Assembly: GCA_008508345.1 (NCBI GenBank)
Contig: QNGE01000859.1
Location: forward strand, 108,123 to 172,122
Reading direction: 5' to 3'
DNA length: 64,000 nt
Source: Paragonimus westermani
Lineage: Eukaryota; Platyhelminthes; Trematoda; Plagiorchiida; Troglotrematidae
Part shown: positions 23,431 through 35,189 of the stretch, in pieces
Layout: each line of letters opens with the position of its first letter
Position numbering within the stretch: the stretch's first letter is position 1
Position numbers and translations under genes: made by a program
The notes under the pieces: model-generated
Told to the model about the DNA's origin: nothing
The model's database searches: none
The model's input: only the letters and a program-made list of their open reading frames with translations

Positions 23431-25699
23431 TGATTGTTTTCAAAGCAGTTCAACTACCATAAGTTCTGTTTATTGAATCAGAAGCAAACCGTAATAAATT
23501 GCGACGACCTTCATACGCATTCTCATAAACTGTTAGCGTATATCGAGCTTTCTGTCCTGTAATTAAATCATATCGACCGCATCAACATAATTTGAATTCC
23601 ACTGCCTTCATCTTAAACAATACGTACAATAGTTCAGAAGGAAGCAGCCACCCAGTGAGTACTGATTATAATGATGGGCCAGTCGCAATCAATGCAGTCT
23701 CAGGCCAACAAGCGAAAAGCATAGATTGTGTGGTAGTGTACAGGCATTGGCGTAAAGTGTATGACTGAAGCTGACGATAAGAAAGGTAGGAATGTTCCGT
23801 CTTCAATATACAAAAGTTTTGAATCTAGAAGAGACTTGGAACCCACAGACATGGATTGAGGATTGACAAAACCAAATATCTTTTAAAGGTGCTATTTTTT
23901 GAGTGCGTTACATCTGCAGATTCAAGGTTGTCAGCACATTGCCGCCCTGTGAGCTACTTTGTTGATTAAATCTGAGATAGATACTTGAGGACTGATCATT
24001 CATCATGAATTTGGAACATTTATCTCTCGTGCTTTAATTCATCGGCATGGCAGTGACAGGTGCTGTGAGGTGACAACATCTCATTCAAACTCGAGGTGCG
24101 AAAACCACTAATTACACATGACGCGAGAACAGTTTGATATCGGTCTCACCAACAGAACCAACGCCAATCTCCCGGTAATGATTCCGTCTACATCAGCAAT
24201 AAATGTGCATCGAGCGGTAGTTGCTATCGGCTGATTAACTCTGCTTTCGTGACTATCAACACGTTCGGATTTCTGCTATGTGACATTAAGATGTAGGATG
24301 TCACTAGGTCAGTTAAGTGACTTGTATTCAAGTTCAACATATTAACCGCAAACAGTTCGTTCACGTTTGAAAAGTAAGCCAACAAATTTTAGGAAAGTGC
24401 AATAAGACCATTCCTAGGGTTGACCTAAAACGGGCTAATATATGAATCAAGTTTCAGAGAGAGCCAGGTGTGATAGACAGGGGAGCAGGTACACACGGTT
24501 ATAAAACTTCATTGTGGTCAGAAAATACCTTGTGATGAGCGGTCCTATTTTCAGCCTCGGGTATTTTCTGGGCGATGGAGAGGAAATTGTTTATATACGG
24601 GTTAACCTATTCCCCCGACACTAAGTTCACGTGAAGTAAAATCACATAGTAGCTGGAAGTATCTTTGAGCAAACCCAACCAGTACTGACGCTAACTTTGT
24701 AATCACATGTTCATCTACATCATAAGCCTTGACAACACGTTTCGCCAAATGAACCACTTAATTAAGTTTCATGCTAAACGCCACCCACACTTGACCGCAA
24801 CTTTCGCATTCCAACTGTTAAGCGTTTCGACTATCTTACTTTGGAAAGTCCTTTGAAACACTTAATTACGTTCAAATTATCGAGCCATCAAAGGTTATTG
24901 GAAAGGTATGGGCTGTTGAATTAGAGGCCCAGTTGAAGAGATAGGATTTTGATTGCGCTATGCCTCATCTTTTTTCCAGAAATTCTGTGTTTATTCCACC
25001 AACACTAGAAGCCGCTACCACTTCAGTTGCATTATGTGTTCCACAAATGTGAATTTATGTCGATTCCACTTGTGGCTACTATAATCATAAGTCCTCGGCT
25101 GCCGGTTGGTCACATTTGCGTGTATATATCCGACTTCTTGTGTGAATGCCAATGAACTAACAACCACTAGTGCAACCAATGTGATGTTCCAAAATGACTG
25201 GATATAATATAAACTTATAAGATGGACTAAGAGGTGGCCTCCCTGCAGTCACAAGGTCACATGATCTCATTGCATCTCTTCCCATTTGATCTAACTTTGA
25301 AACATAAATTGTGTCCAATTGCGTACGGGTTGAAGTGAATGCCAACACGCTGCGAGCTGCACTCACAGACCGAATCGTGCTAATAGTCGACGAAACTTCT
25401 TCAAGTTTCGTCTCTTGCAACTACAAACAGCGCCGAGGTTGACGAATCTTCATTGAGTCGCCGAGCTTTACTTTAGAGCCAACGGCATTCGACAACCATT
25501 TTCTTGGAATGCACTTCTTTCAGGTTGAACTGCCGCAAGAACTTTGTCACCAGGTACTTCAGGTGTTTCTCACCACCAGCATTTATATTGACCTCAACTT
25601 GTATCAGATTCGTCCATTGAATATTTGATAGATCAGCTTAATTCTTTCGCTTCGGAGTACAGACCTCTCTGATGATTCAATCATGTCTAATTCTTATTC
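23431..25699. other. no recognisable gene
   Basis: No frame of note except a serine/threonine-rich minus frame at 25157-25420, with no motif that I recognise. Confidence 0.4.
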
Positions 25700-25935
25700 A
25701 ATCGCGTAGTGAGCAACAAGGTTGTCTCATGAAAGGGTGGTCGGAGTTCTTGCCCTGTCCTTGGTAAGGATATGTACTACTGGTGAGCCCTAACAAGAGT
25801 GAAACTCAAGTCTGGGGCTTAGCTTCCAAAGAGGCTGGATGGGATGTCTATCTAAATGCGACGGCTGCGATCGAATGTAGATGGGATTCAACTGAAAAAT
25901 TAACCAAATTTTCGAATACTCTCCATTAATTACTT
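25700..25935 (+). repeat. tRNA-derived SINE, diverged copy
   Basis: Matches the consensus along its length: GCGTAGTGAGCAACAAGGTTG (the head resembles GCGCAGTGGTTAACACGGTTG), the GGTAAGGATATGTACTACTG block, AGTGAAACTCAAGTCT, AAAGAGGCTGGATGG, and a worn tail ending near CCATTAATTAC. Substitutions are spread evenly, so it is an older insertion than the 42 kb copies. Confidence 0.75.
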
Positions 25936-26433
25936 TTCCGTCTTTTCCACACCGCTTCAGATAATTACCCTGATGTCAACCACCTACACGTTTACCATCG
26001 GCATTTTCAGCGTTAGAGCTCGAGCGAAAATCCGATTCTTCAATGACATTCACGTAAATAATGTTTATCAGCCAACTGGTGGCTAAAAGGAGAACACCAC
26101 TCGTTTGGTAATTAACGGTAAAAAATTTGTAATTACTCATCTGTCTTAATATAGTACAAGTGGGTGCACTTGGTAATTTAGAGTTTTTTGGTTGTTCTGG
26201 AAAATTGCTTGAAAACTTCAGGATTTATTTATCAGCTATGATTTCCTGGGAATGTTTCGTTTACTCAAAGACGGTCCATGTGGTAAACACAGTTTATTTG
26301 ATTCATCTTCGATTAAGTTCGCCGGTACAACTGTTTACTTTAGTCGCAAATCTTGAACATACAGATTATATAAGACAAATAAGTGTAATTTGAAACACCG
26401 AGTTCCCTTTAACCATTTCATCAGAGCAGAAAG
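25936..26433. other. no recognisable gene
   Basis: A 77-codon frame at 26160-26393 lacks support. Nothing else was seen before the Penelope remnant. Confidence 0.4.
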
Positions 26434-26790
26434 AAGACATATATTGCGATATGTTAACATTTCATTTACTCTCATCAGTCGCAAANATATGTCTTTCTGC
26501 TCTGATGAAATAAGTGTAAGTTGACAGGGATTTGACATGCACACATACCACACACTTACCATATGTTCACAACGTGCACTTAAATTCAACATCACGGCAC
26601 CCAAATGAATCGCTTCAATCACTGTCGTGCGCACAATGTCTGCTGGTAAGGTCTGATTAGCATAGCTTTAACAAGGCTAGTAGTTTCGAGTTTTGGTTGA
26701 CAATAATTTGATCAAAATGGACTAGTCAGTCAGCTGGGTGACCCTTTGTCTTGAAATATCTAACAACCGGCATGGCGAGAGTTCAGAAAG
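26434..26790 (-). pseudogene. decayed Penelope-like element, C-terminus and tail
   Basis: The minus strand aligns by eye with the coding tail at 9.9-10.1 kb. AGATATTTCAAGACAAAGGG corresponds to the AACATCTCATGACAACAGG region, and CTACTAGCC with the following ATGCTAATCAGACC to the LLAFCEAILIR segment. Stops and frameshifts break the frame. The hammerhead-like 3' motif is kept at 26444-26484. A single N at 26486 lies inside the copy next to a folded-back 25-bp duplicate. Confidence 0.7.
26444..26484 (-). ncRNA. hammerhead-ribozyme-like motif (copy 2)
   Basis: On the minus strand: TTGCGA, CTGATGA, 8 nt, GAA, ATG-TTAA-CAT, A, TCGCAA. Stem I pairs over 6 bp. Stem III has three pairs closed by a self-complementary TTAA loop, a form reported for short hammerheads of Penelope-like elements that may work as dimers. 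Stem II is poorly paired, as in copy 1. Confidence 0.65.
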
Positions 26791-27627
26791 CTGATTTACG
26801 GACGCGAGATTTTTGTGTTAACTGTTGTGTTAGCCAATTTGGTACGTATTCTGTTGCTCAATGAGACATTCAGGCTCTCAGACAGTCAATTTAACTTACT
26901 TAAACGTCAACGTAGCTCAAAGACAGAGTGACTGGACGACATGAGTTCAATATTACGCAAAACTAGTGTTTTTGTGGCTTGAACCAAGAGCAACTGGGTA
27001 GATATATGAGTAGGAGTTAGCGAAATTTTCGGTTTGTCTCTTGATTCATTTCCCAGGCAGTTCCCTCGATTTCTAAAAATGTAAACGTCTTCTGAGCAAT
27101 CTGAATTGGCCTGTGTTTTGAACTTCTGTTAATTTTTCAGCATTTTCTGTTGCCAGTGAGGTTTTCTTTAACATTTCTTGTTCTGCCTGCGGTTTATCAA
27201 AGTGTTAGATATAACAGGGTTTGAACAAACCGCCTGTAAGTTATCGGGCTATAGCTGAACAAACGAAGATATTGTTCGTCTTGTGTCGCTTTGCAGTGAA
27301 AAAACCGATACGTCGTACTATCCTCACGACAGCTTTGCGAATGATATCGCTAAACATCCGTAAGCAAACAACCGTCGTATGCCCAAATCTATTACTGGGT
27401 CAACCCGATCACACGATCTACAATTTGAACGATTTGGAAATTATATCATTCCACATTCTCAGAACGAGGCCTACCCATAGGGCTAGCAAATAGATTCATA
27501 AGAGTTATTTCAAAGGATCACCTTCAGCTGTATACGTGTGATATTTAAGAGAAAACTTAAAAGCATCATCCCTTTCGACAGTATTCTGAAGGTGCAACGA
27601 ATTCACTAACAAAGCCCATAAACAAAA
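26791..27627. other. no recognisable gene
   Basis: A 90-codon plus frame at 27221-27493 shows no motif. A worn A-box/B-box-like pair near 26.91-26.95 kb may be an old tRNA-derived fragment. Confidence 0.35.
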
Positions 27628-27954
27628 TCAACTTTTTAGGCAGTCGAAGTCACGAGTTAGGGCAATCGGTTTATCAAATGTCACCTGTGCAAAAGCAGAC
27701 TGAAGAAGTGTAGACATGTTTGCAAAGCTCTCGCAGTCGAACGGTATACATTCAACATTTAAGCGTGCGTAAAAATTAATCACAAAAACTTTGAACTTAT
27801 TTCGGAGGTTCACATTTTTCTCAATGGAAGATTGAAACGAGAATGTCAGTGAACAGAAAGCCTCTGTTTCTGAAATTATATCAAACCGCTTGAAGTGGCC
27901 GCTTTCGGTTATTGGTTTACTAGTTTGAACTAAGACGAAAGTTAATAACCTGCG
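27628..27954 (-). CDS. candidate coding exon, possibly terminal, family unknown
   Basis: The minus strand is open for 116 codons between stops, 108 of them after a good acceptor (CTCATATTTGTCCAG) at 27955. It reads from RRLLTFVLVQTSKPITESGH through CIPFDCESFANMSTLLQS to a TGA at 27628. A donor-like CAG/GTGACA at 27685/27684 would end the exon earlier; otherwise this is a last exon. Frames of this length are uncommon by chance in such AT-rich DNA. The ECIPFDCESF cysteine pair suggests an extracellular protein, but that is a guess. No partner exon was found. Confidence 0.4.
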   Translation of the reverse strand, partial: RRLLTFVLVQTSKPITESGHFKRFDIISETEAFCSLTFSFQSSIEKNVNLRNKFKVFVINFYARLNVECIPFDCESFANMSTLLQSAFAQVTFDKPIALTRDFDCLKS

Positions 27955-28504
27955 CTGGACAAATATGAGGATGAGTTATGTTCCGTTGTCCACAATAAGC
28001 AAAGTAGAAGTCAACTATACCATTCGCACAATTAAAACCGAAGTAAAGGGCATAAATTTTTTACGTATGCTGGAGAGCAAACAAATCGCAGTGAACAAAA
28101 ACGTGTTTATTTGTGGATAGGCCTAAATAAACTTCATCCTCCTATAAAAACTGCATTAAGGGGTATGAAATGTACACTGAAATACACAAAATCAGCAGAT
28201 CCTGGTAAGACTTCTGCACCAACAGAGAGCCGATAACATCATTTTTCTCAACGAAGTGGCAAGCATAGTAGCTTTTGTTAACAGATAAAATAAACTTCAA
28301 GAATGTAAGAGTCGTAAATAATTTGCAGCAAAAATTTATGATTCTTCTTGAGTTTCGCCGCATATTGTATGGACTTTCACGTGAATTTTTGTCACTCGGT
28401 CTTTATCGGAAACCCGTTTATAAACTGAATCTACCTCTGCCAGTATAGTGTTGACGCGTGGACCAGATGGATACGGAGCTTGGATAGCCGCGGTGCCTAG
28501 TTAG

Positions 28505-28729
28505 GAGATATATCCGAGGCTGTATATCTGGAGTGGTGTGGTTGGAAAGGGTCTTCCAAACACGACTGTGTTACGTGTAACCGTGAATCAGTTTCTGGTT
28601 TCTCTTGTTTACATAAAACAATATCTCAGACTTTGCGTTCCAGCTGATTGTGTACTCCCCGGTGTTCTCTATCTGCACTACAGAACGTTCAGCCCCGTTC
28701 GCATTCCATGTACTCCGAGTTTCAGTTGA
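28505..28729 (+). CDS. unrecognised open frame, possible terminal exon
   Basis: Seventy-four codons are open from just after a stop at 28502 to a TGA at 28727. The product reads from IYPRLYIWSGVVGKG to SPVRIPCTPSFS, with mixed codon use and three cysteines. An AG lies just before it (TGCCTAGTTAG), but the pyrimidine tract is poor. The neighbouring candidate exon at 29030 is on the same strand. Role unknown. Confidence 0.25.
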   Translation, partial: EIYPRLYIWSGVVGKGLPNTTVLRVTVNQFLVSLVYIKQYLRLCVPADCVLPGVLYLHYRTFSPVRIPCTPSFS

Positions 28730-29029
28730 TAATTATTAAAAAAACAATGGTTCACGAACATAACTCTCTTGAGTTTATCCTCTGCAAACTTGCTTTAGTG
28801 GTCCTACCACGTTTCATTTTTGTTTAATGGCGATCCTGGAAACAAATTTTAGTTTGAACATCTGATTTCTGTAAGACTCATGGTTCACTATACATTTTCA
28901 TTCAAAACCAGAGCGTTGACGACGTATTTTGTATGAAGTATTCAACATTTATTTTCAACCTTTTTGCATATATTTGTCAGTATTGTAAAACTCGTTAACT
29001 GTAGAACGTGCATTTACACCTCACCGCAG

Positions 29030-29097
29030 AACAGCTGTATTCCTTTCTCTCGATTACCAGCTATACAAAGGCAAATGCTCTTCGGGACTTACTATGG
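29030..29097 (+). CDS. candidate exon 1 of plus-strand gene model (68 bp)
   Basis: A strong acceptor (TTTACACCTCACCGCAG) precedes it and GTAATT follows. Two phases are open. One reads QLYSFLSITSYTKANALRDL; the other reads NSCIPFSRLPAIQRQMLF and leaves two bases, which fits the next candidate exon at 31817. The second is needed for the linked model, though the first reads more like a helix. Short length limits certainty. Confidence 0.25.
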
Positions 29098-31816
29098 GTA
29101 ATTATGTCTATACGTTTTAACCGTTGTAGGTGCACAGCATTCTCAATCATCCAGGTTTGGCATAGTTTCTACCTACCCGAAAAAGCTATATTTTCCCCCT
29201 AAAAGTGGCCGGGTTTCACAACTCACTTCATTTTTATATAGGGCATACGAGCTCTGACTAAAGTGTTCGCAAATCAACTCCATTATTTACATCTTCCCAT
29301 ATGGAACAGACAATTTCAAATGAGAGATCTATGTAAACCTTAAGATAACAGTCACATGACTACCTTGAATTATACAACGAGCTATCCGAAGAAAACCCTC
29401 TATAATATTTAATAACAGTTCATATTGACAGTTGATTAAGTAATTTTGTCCAGTGTAGCCCATTATCAAGCGGGTTAATGAAAATATCCGATTTCATAAT
29501 GCGCCTACAGCATATACTTTCATTTTGTGGACACGTATTGCAGGCAGCTGAACCGTGCTGCGATGGGATCACCATTTGTCTTTACTTCGGGAGACCCACC
29601 CATTTCGGGAAAAAAGACGGTATGATTTTTGTTTTGGATATGTTGTTGATTGGTATATGATTGTTGCTCAAAAGTTAAACAAGAAAAGACAGTTATTGGA
29701 ACCTCCAAAGATAAGTAAGTAAGGGAAAATTTTGGAAGCAGAATAAACCCTTATACACGGAAGCTGACTGAATCAGCTCAGCTCTTAGTTTGCAGGAACC
29801 TACATTCAACCTCAAAATACTTTTATATCTTATGGCCACACAATGTCAGACTCAGTCCCAACGGTCAGAAAAGAAATGCGAGATTGTCCTTCTCTTAAGT
29901 TTCAAAAGAACAGGTAATGTGTACACACAATTGCTGGCAGATAATTTATGCCTCATCTGAAACTATTCTTAACTTTAGAATCATGGTCAACTTGACAAAG
30001 GTATCCGATACTCCACTCAACCAGCACATGTGTGATATTCGGCCGGCGTTTGCCTTTGTAGCTCAGTCGCGAAACTTACCAAATGTGTCTGTCTGCGTAT
30101 TAGCTGTTGTTCTGTTGTCTCTTGCAAACGTTTTGTAGGGAAGCTTGATCTACTGGTTCAAGATTTTTTGCTGTTCAATGCATGCGTGTTGAGCTACTCA
30201 CCGATCAACAGAAAAACAACAGGCACGCACATTATATCCTTCTCACATGCACACAAACGTGGTATCGAAATAAAAAAATACTGTGGACAAGAAACGAGAC
30301 CTGAGCTACGTGGAGGGGCGTACGATTGTTCCTGGTTTGCGACAGGCTCAACCGATACAGTGTTAACTGGCTCAACATTTGAAGCATCTACAAGCCACTC
30401 TACAGTGAAGGGATGTATGGAAGACGGCATCCGCCTACGGTTCAACCTGTCACACTTACGAAAAACAGAAGACTCCCGCGCACAATCATCACCAGGGGTA
30501 GGTGTACCACACTGCACCAAGTTAAGTTCGACGCACACACCCCTTGCACAACACAAACCAAAACGAATAAGACTAGGATGTTTTTGGCTGAAGACGTTGT
30601 GGTGCAGTTGGCCAATGTTAGTTAGTGAAATGGCAGGTAAACATAAAGAAATATACGTTACCGATTTCTACATAAAATTTAAAGAAAGTCAAACATTCAA
30701 ACTTCTGCTGAGATACCAGACAAAAGCCGGCATGCAACGTATCAGCGGATCTTATGAAAAGGGTACACGTTATCACAACCAAAGCTTAAGTAAAGCAGAG
30801 CGGGAATTTTACCAAGCAAAATGCGTCACTAGGCGTTACGACAGAAACAGTATTTAACTGTCATCTTTTCGTTGACGGCTTGTTATGGGTATTTCGATGG
30901 CTTACCAATCCGAGAAGCTCAGCATATTCACGTTGTATTCTCACGACCCACTGCACCAGTGGTTCAATTCAATTCCGCACTTGAATCCATTACTGCGAAG
31001 CTGTCACTCACATGAATGGTCACATGTACGGATGATGTTTCTCCAGTCAGTCATGTTCAGCTCAACGTCCTTCTTTGGTGTGCACCGTTATTACAAAGCA
31101 AAAGCTGGACCGGATAGTACTTCAACAAAGCAGCTTCTGGTCACCGGAACTTTGCTCACTTGCTTTCAACCGTCATGTTTCGGTTGTCTTGAAATTCGTT
31201 CTTAAATCACTTCACAGGGATGTCTCAGGGGACGAGCTTATTTGGCATCGGCAGGGAGTGAATTTCGTCAATGTCTGCTGAATGAATAACTTCTGCGCAC
31301 GAAACTGTCGGGCTGCCGAACACCTGGGACACGTCTTAGAAAATCCAGAAGGAAGTGACTCAGGTGTTGCATAGTCCGCTGATAAAATGTTCATGTTTAA
31401 TTTGCATACAATAACGGGGATGGCAATATTCTGCAGCATAAATAAACGGTTTCAATCTTATTTTCAGACCAAGATCCTTCCTGAAACACCCTTTAAGTAG
31501 TACCATGTCAGCGTTAGTCTTCGCTGGGGACCCCTTAACCGACGATTCACGGCCTCCTTAATAATCAGAAAACATAATTATGTGTACATATCAACACTTT
31601 TGCCATTCGCTTGGATTTCGGGGATGGATAGAGCTTTCTCCTTTCAAGAATTTAAAACAAAGTAAACGTCTTGTTATGGTATTGATGTGTTCGCCGAGCT
31701 TGGCATTTTGGTTGCAAACGTTTCATCAGCAAGCGAGGTGACATCATCAGTGCGTGAGTGTTTCACTGTTTCAAACCATCAGAAATGTTTTTTTCGTTGT
31801 TGATATATTGACCCAG
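29098..31816. other. possible intron; long frame at 30168-30857 unexplained
   Basis: A plus frame of 229 codons (30168-30857) is the longest uninterrupted frame outside the N gap. The same DNA is also open on minus (30194-30556) and in another plus frame (30413-30625), which points to base composition rather than selection. It contains no motif I recognise. At 31670-31770 the minus strand carries a run reading TDDVTSLADETFATKMPSSA, a phrase I associate with repeats (see findings). Confidence 0.3.
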
Positions 31817-31980
31817 TTTGGCTGTAGTCTCGGAAACCATTGACATTCGCAGTAGTTCTACTTCAATTTGTGCGCGTATGGTGCATTGCCACCTGTACAC
31901 AATAGCATCCGAACAATCGAGTCATATGACATGTCTGTGGCGCCAAAACTACGCGAACAATGTCCTGTGCATCCAGAAAG
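31817..31980 (+). CDS. candidate exon 2 of plus-strand gene model (164 bp)
   Basis: The acceptor TGATATATTGACCCAG follows a T-rich tract, and the donor is the consensus AAAG/GTGAGT at 31981. One base is carried in, 54 codons are open, and one base is carried out. The product reads from LAVVSETIDIRSSSTSICAR to LWRQNYANNVLCIQK, with four cysteines. Acceptor, donor and open phase agree, making this the best-supported exon of the model. The MVHCHLYTIASEQ stretch faintly recalls phosphotyrosine-binding domains, but I do not claim that. Confidence 0.4.
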
Positions 31981-32564
31981 GTGAGTGTTGGGAAAGCAGT
32001 CAAATATCAACTAACAAATTTTGGAGCTGGGTCACGATTCTGGTGTAGTGAAAATTTCAAAACCACCAGTGGACTATCTGCAAAACTTTACCTTCATATA
32101 TGCATGCAAAATTCTATTGGAACAGATGAACATATTTGGACAATCAAGCTTATCGAGCGTCATTTACAATGCTCCATTCTCCACCAGCCTGAAAGCTTTG
32201 GAAAAAAATTCACGGGGAAAACAACCGATGTTTGTGTCCACGGCAATTTCCCTTGGAGCTGACCAGCGATGAACACCACGTCAATCGTACTACGTCTCGT
32301 CAGACATTCCCGTTGATTCCCGGGATTATTCTCCGTATTAAGCTGATCGAGCAAGAGCGTTATGATAAACTTTCCAGCACTGCTAACTGGACTAATGCCT
32401 GGGGACTGTATTCTGGTTTAGAAGAAACAAACTAGTTGAGTAGTAGCATGTTAAAAAGCTTGACCACCATTGCCTTACAAACGTCCCGAAGAAACCCATT
32501 CTTGCCGGTGGTACATCTAATTTGAAGTTACCCACTGTCCACCTCTACTTTGTTAAGTCCGCAG

Positions 32565-32629
32565 GCACAGCATCTGCCACTTCAATGGCTTGTCGTTTGC
32601 TATCTGGTCAACGGAGGCAGGCCGGTCTA
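32565..32629 (+). CDS. candidate exon 3 of plus-strand gene model (65 bp)
   Basis: Acceptor CTCTACTTTGTTAAGTCCGCAG and donor GTAAGC border the segment. Taking two bases to complete the codon left by exon 2, it reads TASATSMACRLLSGQRRQAG and ends in phase 0. A second phase is also open. Competing frames lie at 32021-32272 and 32232-32435 in between, so exons may have been missed there. Confidence 0.3.
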
Positions 32630-33245
32630 GTAAGCTACCTATATGTTTGCGTCATATCTTTAGGATGTTTCTCGAATATTTTCACAAAAACTAAGGGGCA
32701 CCGTCCACTATCGGTTTTTCATAGTGAATAGGCAGATGGAAAGTCACCTTAAATCGACCATAGTACTTTCTTCTATTGGTTAGTCAGTATGGTTATACAT
32801 CAGCTTAGCTTGCATTTCAAATGTTTGTCCCTGATTCCGCAAAACCGTTCAACCAGATAACCTGATACAAGCAGTCTTTTTATTTCGTTCATTGTTTGGA
32901 TTTTTAATGAAAACAGTAGACTATCGTAGGTTATTGCATAGTCGTCATTTACGCGGTCTAGTTGTCCTTAACACTCCATATTGTTTAGTGTACTGACTTT
33001 GGTTGTGATCTGCTCCTCTGAATAGTGGGTGCGAGAGTATCATAAGAACGAACGGCGAACGTAAGCTGCGAAACCGTCTTTGTGCTTTAGATTTCTAACG
33101 CCTCTAAAATTCAGCCGATACCGTCGTTAGTTTAATCTACAATGAGCAAACATGGACCAAGGAATAAACAACCTGTTCATAACCAGCTAATCATTCGTGA
33201 TATGTTCAATACTACACATAAGCCGCGAGATGTGTCATTCTTCAG

Positions 33246-33275
33246 TGTCGCGCTGTTGAACGACTTATTAATCAA
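33246..33275 (+). CDS. candidate exon 4, micro-exon (30 bp)
   Basis: It is bordered by GTCATTCTTCAG and the consensus donor GTAAGT and reads CRAVERLINQ, with phase 0 at both ends, matching exons 3 and 5. Alternatively the donor closes a first exon that begins with the ATG at 33142 (frame MSKHGPRNKQPV.., 44 codons). Very short symmetric exons are known in flukes, but 30 bp could easily arise by chance. Confidence 0.2.
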
Positions 33276-33581
33276 GTAAGTGTTGGTGGCCGAATGGTGG
33301 CTGAGTCCAGATAGTGACATAACTCGCGTTCGGCCAGAATAGGATGTTGGTGACAGCTAACTTATGAGTAGCTCACAAACGGAACAGACTGTCGTTTTTC
33401 TGATTGGCTACCCAAGTGTTTTGAGGTCTGAGGACTCCCGGCCGAGCTTGTATGTGGCAAACAAACTCGCCCCTCAAAAACGTGAAGAACAAACCGACGT
33501 TAAATCACCGATTTCTAGAGGGTTGTGGCAGACAGTTGATCACTGAAGTGGTCCTTTGAGTCCCCAGTGTGACATATCGTT

Positions 33582-33609
33582 AATAACCAAATCCCCGACT
33601 ACTCATCAG
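33582..33609 (+). repeat. SINE tail fragment
   Basis: AATAACCAAATCCCCGACTA continuing to CTCATCAG matches the 3' end of the 42 kb SINEs almost base for base. No SINE body lies upstream, so this is an isolated tail, perhaps left by extreme 5' truncation. Confidence 0.6.
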
Positions 33610-34754
33610 ATATCATTAATAACTTATCATCAGGAAATGTAACAAGCTTACCCTGACCGAGTCGCAAGCAAGCAGACATGAGTCATGGAATGATTCAGTG
33701 CCGTTTACCTATCATCAAAAACTGATTGTGGTCCCGACTTTGATAAAGTCATCTTACAACCGAGCGCTTACTGCCGTGTAACTGTTACTGTAGAGGGTGC
33801 AACCGGCGCTTCGTTCCAGAGGCACATTTATGTCCCGAAAAGCAATGCTTTGTGTTCGTGAACATGTCTCAGGTTAGCTTGAGAGACCCCAAATCAAGTC
33901 AACCGAACGTGCAAAACAAAGGGTAAATTGGTTTAGCTGGAAGATGTCGGAAACTGAATTAATGGGTTAGACATTACAGAGATCCAGAAATACATTGAAT
34001 AGGATAATGAAGTCTATTTCCGAATATTATTGCTTACATTCGACGTAACCAAAGAGTTTTTAATTAAGATTGTGAGGATAAAACATCTGAGCGAACGTAT
34101 GTTTACGATCATTTATCTGCAGGCCCGTACAGTTAGACAGAGAGGCAATAGAGCTAGATCGAGATGTTGAACTAACTTCCCACAGGGAAACTGGGTCGCT
34201 GGTCAATCACTCGGTCATAGCTTAATCTGTCAGTTGTCACGATGGTTCATTAATTTGACCGAACAGGCTGGTCATCAATCATGCAGATTTGTGTCCATGG
34301 TAGTCGCAGTATCTGAACAGACCGTTTTTGGTGACATTACAAGGGGTCAAGCAGCCAGATTCAAACAGCCTTGGTGGCACGTAGTGTTTTCATTCGGACG
34401 GTTTTTTACCAGTTACTTGGCACACAATATATCACTTGGGAAGCTAGATCAGCGTCCACCTTGGTCTCCGCTTTTAATCAACTGAGCGAGGATAGTAATG
34501 TTGACTGATCGTTGTTCCCCGTTCCCCAGCCACCGTGAGTGATGTTGTCGGTCTCCCTTCCCAAGTTAACTTGAAGTGCGGTCAATATAACCTGCTTCGC
34601 AGAAGCAAGTGAATGAGCAGATACATTTGGATAAGGTCTGAACTGTCAGTTTTTCTCTGCTATACAACCTGACCACTGCAGATTTGGTGGAGTGAATACG
34701 GAATTCATCTGTGGCACACCTCCCGCTGATTGTCTGGTTGAGTCTACTTGACAG

Positions 34755-34873
34755 CCATTCTGCGACATTATCACCTTTGAACGCCCTTCGGGTAAACACA
34801 GGCTTGCTATTATTGTACCAGCTCGAAGACGAATCATCAAAAACATGTTCTCCAATATGTCCGTGTCCTCAAT
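34755..34873 (+). CDS. candidate exon 5 of plus-strand gene model (119 bp)
   Basis: The acceptor is GAGTCTACTTGACAG and the donor GTAAGT at 34874. In phase 0 it reads PFCDIITFERPSGKHRLAII then VPARRRIIKN. In that frame a TGA lies immediately before the acceptor and a TAA immediately after the donor, so openness coincides with the splice borders. A second plus phase and a minus frame (34646-34909) are also open. Phase 0 in and two bases out fit its neighbours. Confidence 0.35.
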
Positions 34874-35189
34874 GTAAGTCAATAAATCATGTGATGTGTA
34901 AAAGGCCAACGGTCACAACTAGCCAATAAACGATCAGCCCACGGTTCTGTTGACAAAGCCGAAGTATTTGTCGATATCAAGACTTAATTTAGTACGGAAA
35001 TTGACACATACCGTACAAAACTACACCGCCGTAGATGGAAACACCCATCTGCGCTGCATGATTGTCCTGGTCCTATTCAGTCAAACGCCATTTGACTGAA
35101 CAGTGGTTTCAGTTGCAGACATCCCACAAACGATGTTATCAGCTACAAAATTACACCACCTGTCGAAGTTCTCTTAAAATCCCCTAGGG

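Noticed and set aside
30168..30857. 229-codon frame as a gene
   Set aside because: Two other frames over the same bases are also long, no motif or splice border supports it, and the start is not convincing. Kept only as an unexplained open stretch.
31700..31760. Fourth hammerhead ribozyme (CTGATGA .. GAAAC on minus)
   Set aside because: The core strings are present, but no stem I return strand or closed stem III follows, and spacing differs from the three PLE tail motifs.
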